A stretch of DNA of 19,630 bases from PALSA-1196 sp036833805 (GTDB lineage Bacteria > Pseudomonadota > Gammaproteobacteria > Steroidobacterales > Steroidobacteraceae): positions 1 to 19,630 of the forward strand of contig DAITPA010000033.1 in the NCBI GenBank assembly GCA_036833805.1. The letters run 5' to 3'. Position 1 is the first letter of the stretch; the number at the start of each line of letters is the position of its first letter. Of the stretch, positions 8,565-16,285 are shown in pieces. The translations under genes were made by a program, and so were the position numbers. A model generated the notes under the pieces. That model saw only the letters and a program-made list of their open reading frames with translations. It searched no databases and was not told the origin of the DNA.

Positions 8565-8930
8565 GTGGTACAAACGCATGGCTTGAGTCACATCGCTCTT
8601 GCAGTAAAAGATCCTGACCGATCGTTGCGCTTTTATGCAGCGGTGTTTGGTGTTCGCGAGTACTTTCGCGATGCCGGCACGATTCAGGTTCTGGGTCCGG
8701 GGCCACACGACGTCATTGCCTTTGAAAGACGCCCGGCTGATGCTGGCGCGCCTGGCGGAATCATTCATTTTGGCTTCCGACTGGTACGGCCGGAGGATAT
8801 CGACAGTGCCGTTGCCGCGGTAGTTGAAGCCGGCGGCACGGTGACTTCTAAGGGCGAATTTGCGCCAGGCTCGCCGTACGCGTTCGTCAAAGATCCGGAC
8901 GGCTATGAACTCGAAATCTGGTTCGAGTAA
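8565..8930 (+). CDS. VOC (glyoxalase/bleomycin-resistance) family protein
   Basis: Small cytosolic protein of 121 residues with the paired beta-alpha-beta-beta-beta modules of the vicinal-oxygen-chelate fold. Visible landmarks are the first module opening LSHIALAVKDPDRSLRFY with H9, the second strand set starting IIHFGFRL with H68, and the closing KDPDGYELEIWFE with E117. These are at usual metal-ligand positions. Family members include glyoxalase I, dioxygenases and antibiotic-binding proteins; the sequence does not tell which applies. It starts at GTG with a good Shine-Dalgarno. The HutD-family gene follows in the same direction after 69 bases, so co-transcription is possible. Confidence 0.88.
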   Translation: MVQTHGLSHIALAVKDPDRSLRFYAAVFGVREYFRDAGTIQVLGPGPHDVIAFERRPADAGAPGGIIHFGFRLVRPEDIDSAVAAVVEAGGTVTSKGEFAPGSPYAFVKDPDGYELEIWFE

Positions 8931-8999
8931 GAAAGCCACGGCAACTTTCCGCGATCAGTCTTCGAGCATCGTCTACTTTCCGAGAGTACCTTCATCGAT

Positions 9000-9629
9000 A
9001 TGATCGAGCGTGCCCGCTATTTGCCGCGTGAGGCCTACACCTCCATGCCGTGGCGCAACGGCACGGGCGTCACGCGCGAGATCGTGCGCGAGCCTGCGCA
9101 GGGGGAAAGTTTCGCGTGGCGTCTGAGCCTTGCGACCATAGGTGCGAGCGGGCCGTTTTCTTCATACCCGGGATACGAACGTGCGGTCGCGCTCGTCGAC
9201 GGCCGCGGCTTTCGCCTCAATATTAAAGATACGCGCACCCAGGTACTTTCCGCTCGCGGTGAACATACTCTCTTCCCGGGCGGCGCCGATACCGCCTGCG
9301 AGCTCCTCGACGGGCCGTGCACGGATCTAAGTCTCATGGTGCGCGCACCCGGCCGAATAAATGCGGTAGCGCGGCTTCGCGTCGGCGCCGAACTGACAGT
9401 CCCCGCTGCCGCCGGGATGCTGCACGCCCTGTTCGTCTTGCATGGCGCTATCGAGTGTCGCGCGCTTGAGTCTTCGCTCCCCGGGTTCGCGCCTGCCGCA
9501 CATCCGCAAACACTTGACTTCAATGACACGCTCCTCATCCACGGCCGCGCGGACTTCTGGTCTCTAAGGCAGGCCTCGAGTGACACTGCCGAGTTGCTCG
9601 TATTCGAATTCACACCCAACGCGCCGTGA
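9000..9629 (+). CDS. HutD/Ves family protein
   Basis: A 209-residue cupin-fold protein of the HutD family. The N-terminus contains the characteristic MPWRNGTGVTREI (about residues 16-28), followed by FAWRLSLATI and GPFSSYPGYERAVALVDG, all typical of this family. HutD proteins occur in some histidine-utilisation operons and as the E. coli cold-shock protein Ves; their biochemical role is not well established. No hut genes are seen here, so a histidine link cannot be claimed. The ATG at 9000 fits the family N-terminus, although the upstream ribosome site is weak. The stop overlaps by GTGA with an amidohydrolase stub, indicating a former operon; HutD family members can neighbour imidazolonepropionase-type amidohydrolases. 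Confidence 0.85.
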   Translation: MIERARYLPREAYTSMPWRNGTGVTREIVREPAQGESFAWRLSLATIGASGPFSSYPGYERAVALVDGRGFRLNIKDTRTQVLSARGEHTLFPGGADTACELLDGPCTDLSLMVRAPGRINAVARLRVGAELTVPAAAGMLHALFVLHGAIECRALESSLPGFAPAAHPQTLDFNDTLLIHGRADFWSLRQASSDTAELLVFEFTPNAP

Positions 9630-9790
9630 TCGCGGCCGCTGTCCTCCTGGCTGCGGGCCCGAGCGTCGCAAACGACTTCGTGATCCATGCGGGTACGCTG
9701 CTCGATGGCATCACCGCGACGGCGCAGCGGCACGTGTCGATACTCGTGCATGATGACAAAATCGTCGCGCCGCAGCTGCGCTGCCGCTGA
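9626..9790 (+). pseudogene. N-terminal stub of a secreted amidohydrolase
   Basis: A GTG at 9626 overlaps the hutD stop (GTGA). The 54-codon frame gives a signal-peptide-like start (VIAAAVLLAAGPSVA), then DFVIHAGTLLDG and HVSILVHDDKIVA, which is the typical opening beta-sandwich of imidazolonepropionase-related amidohydrolases. It then hits a stop at 9788-9790, before any metal-binding HxH. A homologous protein is about 400 residues or more. Fragments such as ADGYV in a neighbouring frame (about 9787-9801) may be further decay. The EamA gene on the other strand begins its 3' end only 60 bases later, so the bulk of the gene is gone. The stub cannot encode an enzyme. Confidence 0.6.
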
Positions 9791-9850
9791 CGGCTACGTC
9801 CGGCACCGTCGATTGATCGCCGCGCGCGTCTGCACGCAACCCCGCCGCTT

Positions 9851-10693
9851 CTATAACAGGCGGATCGCGATCGCGCCGCAAGCTATGAGCGCTGTCGCCA
9901 CATAGCGCCGTATGCCGGCACGCTCTTTCAATATGAGCACCGCAATGGCCATGCCAAAGACCATGGAGGTTTCACGCAGCGCCGCCACCACCGCGATCGG
10001 CACTTGCGTCATCGCCCACAGCGCGATTTCGTAGGAAATGAGTACCGCCGCGCCGCCCATGAACGCCGAACGAAGCCGGCCCTTCGCGTAGCTGCAGAGC
10101 TCCTTGCGCCGCGTGAGCATCGCCGCAACCACGAGCATGAGAGCCGAGACTTCAAAGATCCATATCGTATAGGAGGCTGGGGCCCCGGACTTACGCACGC
10201 CGATACCGTCGACTGTTGTGTACGCTGCAATGATCACCGCATTCGACAAGCCGTATTTCATCACCGCGCTGTTTGCACCGACGCGGCTGCTCGCCTCCCA
10301 GGCAAGGCCGATCACGCCGCTGCAGATGAGGGCAACACCCAGCCATCTGCCGAGCGAGAGCGCCTCACCGATCACCGGGCCGCTCACAAGCGACACGAGC
10401 AGCGGCGCCGTGCCGCGCATCAATGGATACGCGTGGCCGAAATCGCCGGCGCGGAACGCGGCCGCGAGGAGTTTGTAGTAGATGACCTGCAGAAGCGCCG
10501 AGGCCCCTATATAGACCCAGCTCGCAGGCGCGGGTTGCGACAGGAATGGCAACGGAAAAAGGGCAAGCAAGGCCGCGCCGCATGCCACCAGCACCGCATG
10601 CAGATACTTATCCGAGGCGCCCTTTACGCTCGCGTTCCAGCTTGCACTCAGCAGTGCCGCCAACAGGATCAGGGTGAAAACCGCTCCGGACAC
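9851..10693 (-). CDS. EamA/DMT-superfamily membrane transporter
   Basis: A 280-residue hydrophobic protein with about ten predicted membrane helices in two repeated EamA halves, the standard drug/metabolite transporter architecture. The second half contains ALRETSMVFGMAIAVLILKER, the conserved stretch near the end of EamA domains, followed by a final helix ending CGAIAIRLL. The start is GTG at 10693, giving MSGAVFTLILLAALLSASWNA; the ribosome site is weak. Substrates of this family include metabolites, amino acids and nucleotide sugars, and nothing here identifies which. The gene lies downstream on the same strand as the broken esterase. Confidence 0.87.
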   Translation of the reverse strand: MSGAVFTLILLAALLSASWNASVKGASDKYLHAVLVACGAALLALFPLPFLSQPAPASWVYIGASALLQVIYYKLLAAAFRAGDFGHAYPLMRGTAPLLVSLVSGPVIGEALSLGRWLGVALICSGVIGLAWEASSRVGANSAVMKYGLSNAVIIAAYTTVDGIGVRKSGAPASYTIWIFEVSALMLVVAAMLTRRKELCSYAKGRLRSAFMGGAAVLISYEIALWAMTQVPIAVVAALRETSMVFGMAIAVLILKERAGIRRYVATALIACGAIAIRLL

Positions 10694-10829
10694 AAGCTAC
10701 TCGCCAAGCACGAAGCAAAGCCGCACGTAGCCAGAGCGACTGCGGATAAATCGGTGGCCTTCCGGCTCGCGTCGTCGTCTGAAACGCGTGGCATTCGGGT
10801 AGCGCGCGGACCTCAGTTCCGCGTACGTC

Positions 10830-11800
10830 CATAACGCGCGACGGCGCGTCCGTTCGGAACGGCACTGCAGGCAAACCTTCATCGTTGAAGAGATCTCCAT
10901 CCGGCGTGTTGCCCCAGTCGTAACGCACTGCGACGGGCCTTGCACGGCGGCGCTCGAAACAATGACATCTGCGCCATCTACCTGCGCCTGGGGCCAAACG
11001 AACTTGCCATCGGCCGATGCCAGCGAAAAGCCGTGGACATAGCCGCCCTTGTCCCTGGCGCGAAGTCCCGTGCCCACATTTGTAAACGTGACTCGTAGAC
11101 GGCTGCGTTCGATGCGCATCGACTTATACGTCGGTCCGGAATACACGATGTTCTCACCATACACAATTTTCGCGGCGGCCAGCGCCAAGCCATGCGCCAT
11201 GTCCTGTCTGTTCTTGCGATCAATATCGGTCTCTATGCCGATGTCAATCGCCGTCGCCATGCCCGTGTGCGGCAGTGACCAAGCCATTGACTGCGCCTCG
11301 CGCAGCTCCGCCCGGGCCGACTCGGCCGGATCCGCCGACCCGAGCCGTAGCCTGCAAGCGGCACGAACAGAGAAGTAAAGTCATGACCCCATTTTCTGCG
11401 CGAGTCTTCGATGCGGGCTGGAAACAAGTATCGATACTGTGCCGCCCGCCCGACATTGCCCTCGCCTTGATAGCAGACGACGCCCATGATGCGATAGGAA
11501 GTGCGCGGGGCGCTCATGCCGTTGAACAGCAGCGTCGGCGCCTGCGGAAATCGTGAGCTGAACGCCGTGAGCGGGGCCGGATCGGCCAAGGCGGTGAGAT
11601 CCGGGCCCGGGCATATGACCAGTCGCCTGCGAGCGCGAGGTGCGCGTGACCGACCTTTGCGTACATCTGCCCCGGCTCACCGAGCATGCCGACATAGCCG
11701 TCGCCTGATGCCTATTCTCCCGTCAGGCGCACCGCGATGAGATCTTCGTCGGCGTGAAGGGCAAGCTCTAAGGAATTCACTGGCGGCTGCAGGCTCACGC
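10830..11800 (-). pseudogene. Degenerate sialate O-acetylesterase (SASA domain)
   Basis: Pieces of one esterase appear in order across changing frames. From 5' to 3' on the minus strand: NSLELALHADEDLIAVRL then an in-frame TAG (11712-11714) before DGYVGMLGEPGQMYAKVG and LALAGDWSY (jelly-roll insert); a frame change in the CCCGGG run near 11600-11615; then TLLFNGMSAPRTSYRIMG and CYQGEGNVGRAAQYRYLFPA (SGNH-type core); a second frame change near 11330-11352; then ELREAQSMAWSLPHTGM, AIDIG and KIVYGENIVYSGPTYKSM; and a third change near 10935-10950 before AVRYDWGNTPDGDLFNDEGL and PFRTDA. The intact enzyme removes O-acetyl groups from sialic acids or related glycans, usually in the periplasm. The 5' portion, including the signal peptide and the nucleophile region, is not found. 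At least four lesions make this non-functional. It probably belonged with the adjacent sugar genes. Confidence 0.8.
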
Positions 11801-11889
11801 CTGTCACTCTGGCTTTTGCGGCGCTGACAAGAAGAACAGCCTATCCTCCGGTCACGCGCCGCGCCGTTCGATTCGAGGTTGTGGGCAAC

Positions 11890-12180
11890 ATGGCGGACAC
11901 GCAGAAGATTGATTCCGCCGCTCGCGATGGCGGTCGGGGCGGCACGGGCGACCTGCGCATCAAGCGTATCGCGATCCGCGGCGGCGCCAGCGCCGCATGG
12001 ATGGCTGCGAGTGTTCTTGCGCGCGCGCTGCCCGGCACTGGCTGCGCTATCACGGTCATCGAGTCAACCAAGATCCGCACCGTCGGCGTCGGCGAGGCGC
12101 CGATTCCGCTGATGATCAGCCATTTCGCGCCAGCGGTCGGCCGTGCGAGCGTCAAATCTGCCGAGTCGGTTGTTCGATGA
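11890..12180 (+). pseudogene. N-terminal remnant of tryptophan halogenase family flavoprotein
   Basis: The 96-residue frame contains RIKRIAIRGGASAAWMAAS (about 23-41), followed by LARALPGTGCAITVIES and TVGVGEAPIP. This is the N-terminal FAD-binding region of tryptophan-halogenase-like proteins, which are normally about 500 residues. The nucleotide-binding GGGxAGW signature has become GGASAAW, losing two glycines, and nothing after GVGEAPIP matches the family. The stop overlaps the fructokinase start as ATGA. Halogenase-like genes are frequent in TonB-receptor sugar-uptake loci of this bacterial group, which fits the neighbours. The ATG at 11890 is preceded by GAGG (11874-11877); a GTG at 11881 is an alternative. 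Either a pseudogene or a leader peptide coupling translation to the kinase. Confidence 0.75.
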
Positions 12181-13115
12181 CGGGTTTGCGACCACTGCTA
12201 TGCGGCGTCGAACTCGGCGGATCTAAATGTGTCTGTCTGATTGGCACAGGTCCCGATGACATTGGTGCTCAGGTCAGCGTCCCGACCGGTAGCGATCCTA
12301 GTGCGACCCTGGGCCGGATCGAAGAGGTGCTGCGCAACTGGAATGCGGTCTACGGTCCGTTCAGCGCCATCGGGCTCGCGTCATTTGGGCCGCTCGATCT
12401 GCGCAAAGATTCCCCGACCTTTGGGCACATTACCTCGACGGTAAAGCCGGGCTGGAGCGGAACCGACGTCGTTGGCCGGCTCACCCGGCACCTCGGCGTG
12501 CCGATCGGATTCAACACCGACGTCAACAGTGCGGCGCTTGCCGAGAGCCGCTGGGGGCTCGCGCGCGGACTTTCCGACTTCGCCTACATCACGGTTGGAA
12601 CCGGAGTGGGAGTGGGTCTCGTCGTCGGCGGAAAGCCTGTGTTCGGCTGCAACCACACTGAGCTCGGCCACATGCGCATCGCCCGCCGGCGCGGGGATGT
12701 ATGGCCCGGCATTTGCCGCTTCCACGGCGACTGCGTCGAAGGGCTCGCCTCAGGACCTGCCATCGCAGCGCGGGCCGGCGTCTCGGCCGAGGAGATTCCG
12801 GATGACAGTTCGGTGTGGGAACTCGTTGCCCACGCGCTCGCGCAGCTCCTGCATACAATCGTGCTCGGCACGGCGCCGCGGTGCATACTTGTCGGCGGCG
12901 GCGTCCTCCAGGCTCGCCCGCAAATACTCGGGCGCGTGCGTCGGCTGCTCGTAGAGAGCTTGAACGGCTATCTGGATCTGGAAGACCTCACGGGTGGAAT
13001 GGACCGCTACGTCGTGGCGCCCGGCTTGGGGGCGCTCGCGGGACCACTTGGTGCGCTGGCGATCGCGGCGGATGCGTATGCCGAGGCGCGCGCGGCACAG
13101 GCACGGGTGCCGTGA
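12177..13115 (+). CDS. ROK family fructokinase-like sugar kinase
   Basis: Cytosolic ATP-dependent sugar kinase of 312 residues, the usual length for bacterial ROK fructokinases. It opens with the phosphate-binding loop region CGVELGGSK (9-17). Catalytic D115 lies in NTDVNSAAL, and GTGVGVGLV (141-149) follows. The zinc motif characteristic of fructokinase-type ROK proteins is intact: H165 in ELGHMR, then C180, H183 and C186 in CRFHGDCVEGLASGPA. The C-terminus has LVGGGV. Fructose to fructose-6-phosphate is most likely; mannose or glucose phosphorylation cannot be excluded. The ATG at 12177 overlaps the stop of the halogenase remnant (ATGA), so translation may be coupled. The next gene starts close downstream. 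Together with the AGE isomerase and MFS importer this forms a hexose entry route. Confidence 0.92.
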   Translation: MTGLRPLLCGVELGGSKCVCLIGTGPDDIGAQVSVPTGSDPSATLGRIEEVLRNWNAVYGPFSAIGLASFGPLDLRKDSPTFGHITSTVKPGWSGTDVVGRLTRHLGVPIGFNTDVNSAALAESRWGLARGLSDFAYITVGTGVGVGLVVGGKPVFGCNHTELGHMRIARRRGDVWPGICRFHGDCVEGLASGPAIAARAGVSAEEIPDDSSVWELVAHALAQLLHTIVLGTAPRCILVGGGVLQARPQILGRVRRLLVESLNGYLDLEDLTGGMDRYVVAPGLGALAGPLGALAIAADAYAEARAAQARVP

Positions 13116-13153
13116 TTGCAGCCGCCTTCACACGCGACGCCCGGCGGGAGTCC

Positions 13154-13651
13154 ATGCGGAAAAAGAGCCAGCGCAGCGAACTGACCGAAGCGACGCGAGC
13201 GGCGCGGCCGCAGCTGTCCGCTACCAACCTCGAGCGTGCCGGCGACCACAATCAGCGCGTGACGCTGCAAGCCAGTCGCGCCAATGGAGCCGTCACACGC
13301 ACCGCGCTTGCGTCGATGACCGCGCTCACGCCCGCTGCGATCGCGAACATCACGAAGCGCTTGCTGAGGGAGCGGATGATTAGCGCGGCGCGACGCCTGC
13401 GCGGGGCGTGCGGCCAGCCGGCGACCAAGCTCGTCACCAACGCCGCGAGCTACTTCTCGGTCGGACTCAATATCGACCGCGACCATATCACCGTCGTGCT
13501 GCTGGTTTCTGTCGGCAACGTCCGTGCCCGGGCGTCGCGCCGGTCGCGGGCGCGGCAACGTCCGACGATGCGCCGGCAGTCGGGCGCTGCGATCCTGCCA
13601 TCCGGCGAGCGCTTTCTGCCGACGCGCTTTGCGCTCCTGAAAACGACCTAA
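13154..13651 (+). pseudogene. Truncated ROK-family transcriptional repressor (HTH part only)
   Basis: The 165-residue frame has a clear N-terminal winged-helix region, with NLERAGDHNQRVTLQASR (about 25-42) and LTPAAIANITKRLLRERMI (58-76), then RGACGQPATKL and the first strand of the ROK sugar-binding fold, FSVGLNIDRDHITVVLL (101-117). After about residue 130 the reading becomes Arg-rich and unlike the family, and it stops at 13649-13651. ROK repressors are normally about 380-410 residues, so the sugar-sensing and dimerisation domain is gone. The intact protein would repress the local sugar genes. The ATG at 13154 has GGGAG three bases upstream; a GTG at 13112 overlapping the kinase stop is an alternative start. 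The stub might still bind DNA without sensing sugar, but loss of function is more likely. Confidence 0.75.
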
Positions 13652-13664
13652 CCGCAGCACCGAC

Positions 13665-13670
13665 GAGGGG
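13665..13670 (+). promoter_or_regulatory. Ribosome binding site GAGGGG deciding a GTG start
   Basis: GAGGGG sits seven bases before the GTG at 13678 and sets the MFS transporter start. The same frame is open back to 13408, but that part overlaps the ROK repressor remnant and is not membrane-like. Confidence 0.7.
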
Positions 13671-13677
13671 AACGCAT

Positions 13678-14937
13678 GTGAGCAGCAACTCGCCGGAGCA
13701 TCGCGCAGCTTTTATTGGAGTGACGACGCTCTTTTTTGTGTGGGGCTTCATCACCGCGATGATCGACCCATTGATCCCGGCGGTGCGGGCGATCTTCACC
13801 CTGACGACGGCGGAGTCGACGCTCACTCAGTCCGCGTTTTTCCTCTCCTACGCGATCGTGTCATTGCCCGCTGCCGCGCTCGTGGCACGCCGCGGATATG
13901 CAGCCTCAATCCTTTACGCCCTGGTCGGTATGTTTGCCGGCTGTATGTTGATGCTAGTCGCGACGCACCTGGCACGCTACACCCTCGTGCTGATCGCGCT
14001 CTTTGTGATCGGCGCCGGCATCACGGTGCTGCAGGTTGCCGCCAACCCACTCGCAGCCGCGCTGGGCAACCCGGCGCGCTCCCATTTTCGCCTGACACTG
14101 TCACAGGCATTCAATTCTCTCGGCACAGTCGTCGCGCCGTTTTTGGGGGCGATGCTCATGCTGCGCGGCGGCGTCTTCGCAGGAGAGGCGACGCACTCGA
14201 CGGCCATGCGCGACGCCTCGCTGCGCAACGTCGACTTATCGTTCCTCGTGATCGCGGGGCTCATCGCTATCCTTGCGGTGTTCGTCGCCATCTCGCGGCA
14301 GCGGCTATCGGCAGCCGTTCCGCAGGATCGCGCGGCGAACGCCTCGGTGCTGCCGGCGCTGCGCTCGGGCTGGGCTCTGCTTGGAGGTGCGGCGATATTC
14401 CTGTACGTCGGTGCGGAAGTCTCCATCGGTAGCGTCATGATATTTTATTTGAACCAGCCGTCCGTGCTAGACCTATCTCTCGCGCGCGCCGGACAGCTCT
14501 TGAGTCTGTATTGGCTTGGCGCGATGGTGGGTCGCTTTGCAGGAAGCGCGCTCCTGACGCGTATGCCGGCAGCACACCTGACGCTCGCTGCAACATTAAC
14601 GGCCGCGCTGCTGTGCGCGATCGTGATGTCCTCAGGCGGCTGGCTGGGAGCTGGCGCCGCAATTGCCATTGGGATTTGCAACTCGATCTTGTTCCCGACC
14701 ATTTTTACGTTGACGCTTGAGCGCTCAAGCGCGGGACCTGCGGCCACGTCCGGTTTGCTGTGCATGGCGATCGTCGGCGGCGCTGTGCTGCCGCGGATCG
14801 CGGGTGCCATTGCCGACCGCAACATTGATGCGGCATTTGCCGTTCCGGCGGTCGCCTATGCGATGATCGCGATATTTGCGTATGCCGCTAAGAATGCACG
14901 TCCCTTGCATCTTGGCGCTGCGCGGCCGACACACTGA
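13678..14937 (+). CDS. MFS sugar transporter, FucP/GluP type
   Basis: Inner-membrane sugar symporter of 419 residues with about twelve hydrophobic segments. The N-terminal helix TLFFVWGFITAMIDPLIPA carries the family's phenylalanine/tryptophan pattern, followed by a helix with QSAFFLSYAIVSLPAA; AGITVLQVAANPLAAALG and RLTLSQAFNSLGTVVAPFLG are hallmark stretches of the glucose/galactose/fucose:H+ symporter branch. The second half has IFLYVGAEVSIGS and LYWLGAMVGRFAGS. Likely cargo is a hexose such as mannose, fructose or glucose, judged from the neighbouring fructokinase and AGE isomerase. GTG start supported by a strong ribosome site. Only one base separates its stop from the AGE start, so the two are co-translated. 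The gene looks intact, unlike the repressor before it. Confidence 0.92.
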   Translation: MSSNSPEHRAAFIGVTTLFFVWGFITAMIDPLIPAVRAIFTLTTAESTLTQSAFFLSYAIVSLPAAALVARRGYAASILYALVGMFAGCMLMLVATHLARYTLVLIALFVIGAGITVLQVAANPLAAALGNPARSHFRLTLSQAFNSLGTVVAPFLGAMLMLRGGVFAGEATHSTAMRDASLRNVDLSFLVIAGLIAILAVFVAISRQRLSAAVPQDRAANASVLPALRSGWALLGGAAIFLYVGAEVSIGSVMIFYLNQPSVLDLSLARAGQLLSLYWLGAMVGRFAGSALLTRMPAAHLTLAATLTAALLCAIVMSSGGWLGAGAAIAIGICNSILFPTIFTLTLERSSAGPAATSGLLCMAIVGGAVLPRIAGAIADRNIDAAFAVPAVAYAMIAIFAYAAKNARPLHLGAARPTH

Positions 14938-14938
14938 C

Positions 14939-16102
14939 ATGACACAGGAAGAGGAGCCCCTCGTCGAGGCGAGGCTTGCGGCGCTGCGCGGCCGGCTTTT
15001 GGAGTGGCTCGTGGGCGCCGCGTATCCGCTGTGGGCACGCCAAGGTATCGATCCTCACAACGGCGGCTTCGTTGAAACGCTCGGCCAGGACGCGCTGCCA
15101 CGGCGCGACGCGCGCCGAGTACGCGCGCAGCCCCGGCAGGTAAGCGCATTCGCACACGCGACCTCACTCGGCTGGCGCGGTGACGTGCCGGGGATCGTTC
15201 GGGCAGGTATGGATTACCTGACGGCGTACTACCGCCGCGGCGACGGTTTCTATCGCACGCTTGTCAGCGCCGATGGCGCAGGTCTCGATGACCGGGCGCT
15301 TCTTTACGATCAGGCGTTTGTATTGCTCGGGTTTTCAAAGGCAGCGGTAGTGCTCGATGCGCGCGCGGCGTTCGAACGGCGGGCGCTCGATCTAAGAGAC
15401 GCGATTGCACGTCATTGGCGCAGCGCAAGCGGAGGCTTTTGCTGCGGGGAAGTGAGCCCCGACCGGCGCGAGTCAAATCCGCACATGCATCTACTGGAAG
15501 CCTGTCTTGCCTGGTCGGAAATCGGCAACGATGCCGGTTGGGCGGCCTGGATCGAGGAGATTGCCGACCTTGCGCTTGCGCGCTTCGTACACCCGCAAAG
15601 CGGCGCGCTCGGTGAGTCTTTCACTGCCGAATGGGATCGCGCACCGGCAACGGCGGGGCGGATTATCGAGCCGGGACATCAGTTCAAATGGGCGTGGCTG
15701 CTGTTGCGCTGCCGCCGCCGGAATGGGCCGGCGAGAGTTGCGCAAGCGTTGCGCCTGATTGCAATCGGTGAGGAGTCGGGTGTGCGCGGTGACGTCGCCG
15801 TCAACGCACTACTCGATGATTTCAGCATTCACGATCCGAACGCGCGACTCTGGCCGCAGACCGAACGCCTGAAGAGCACCCTGCTGGCGGCGTCCGTCAC
15901 GGGCGAGGCGCGTTACCTGACGCTCGCCGCGCAAGCAGCCGCCAGCCTTTTTCCGTATCTGGAAACCGCCGTCGCGGGCCTGTGGTTTGACGTCCAGCTG
16001 CCAAACGGCGCGCTTCTCGACCAGCCCTCGCCCGCCAGCACTTTCTATCATCTGGTCGGAGCGATCGCAGCGCTCGATGCCTCGCAACGCGCGCGCTTTT
16101 AA
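14939..16102 (+). CDS. AGE family sugar epimerase/isomerase (mannose isomerase-like)
   Basis: Cytosolic (alpha/alpha)6-barrel enzyme of 387 residues in the N-acylglucosamine 2-epimerase family. Conserved elements are RVRAQPRQVSAFAHA (about 60-74), SNPHMHLLEACLAW (179-192, His182/His184), EPGHQFKWAWLL (244-255, His247) and STFYHLVGA (His371). His247 and His371 correspond to the acid/base pair of the family. Members either epimerise N-acylglucosamine/N-acylmannosamine or isomerise free mannose and fructose. With a fructokinase and hexose importer beside it, mannose-to-fructose isomerisation is the better guess. The start ATG lies one base after the MFS stop (TGACATG). No ribosome site is obvious, consistent with translational coupling. 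The gene looks complete. Confidence 0.9.
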   Translation: MTQEEEPLVEARLAALRGRLLEWLVGAAYPLWARQGIDPHNGGFVETLGQDALPRRDARRVRAQPRQVSAFAHATSLGWRGDVPGIVRAGMDYLTAYYRRGDGFYRTLVSADGAGLDDRALLYDQAFVLLGFSKAAVVLDARAAFERRALDLRDAIARHWRSASGGFCCGEVSPDRRESNPHMHLLEACLAWSEIGNDAGWAAWIEEIADLALARFVHPQSGALGESFTAEWDRAPATAGRIIEPGHQFKWAWLLLRCRRRNGPARVAQALRLIAIGEESGVRGDVAVNALLDDFSIHDPNARLWPQTERLKSTLLAASVTGEARYLTLAAQAAASLFPYLETAVAGLWFDVQLPNGALLDQPSPASTFYHLVGAIAALDASQRARF

Positions 16103-16279
16103 CCCAAAAACCCAGTCCAATGTCGCCATGACGGCGGCGCGGCTTTCCTCGATAGGCCCCACCTCGACTGCACAAAGTCGCAGGCTCTCTGCGCCGCGGC
16201 ACGCCGCCTCGAATTCTGCTTCGTTGCACAGCCAGCGCTGCCTACCGTAACCTTTAGGCCCGCCAGCACGGTGCACCGC
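16103..16279. other. Intergenic stretch after the sugar cluster
   Basis: These 177 bases separate the AGE gene from the DUF1579 gene. The minus strand is open with a plausible protein-like reading (for example SLRLCAVEVGPIEES) that runs on antisense into the AGE gene. I cannot assign it to a family. No terminator with a T tract is seen. Confidence 0.3.
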
Positions 16280-16285
16280 ATGCCG

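Noticed and set aside
10004..10834. Long plus-strand open frame (276 codons)
   Set aside because: It is antisense to the EamA gene, His/Arg-rich and without family features; GC-rich DNA gives long antisense frames.
11997..12176. N-terminal extension of the fructokinase frame
   Set aside because: It overlaps the halogenase remnant in another frame; ROK kinases begin close to the GGSK loop, consistent with ATG 12177.
13408..13677. N-terminal extension of the MFS transporter
   Set aside because: Arg-rich and non-membrane; overlaps the ROK repressor remnant. GAGGGG and GTG at 13678 give a normal MFS N-terminus.
15809..16276. Minus-strand frame with protein-like N-terminal part overlapping the AGE 3' end
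   Set aside because: Its second half is antisense of the AGE enzyme and I cannot match the first half to a family. A remnant is possible but unsupported.
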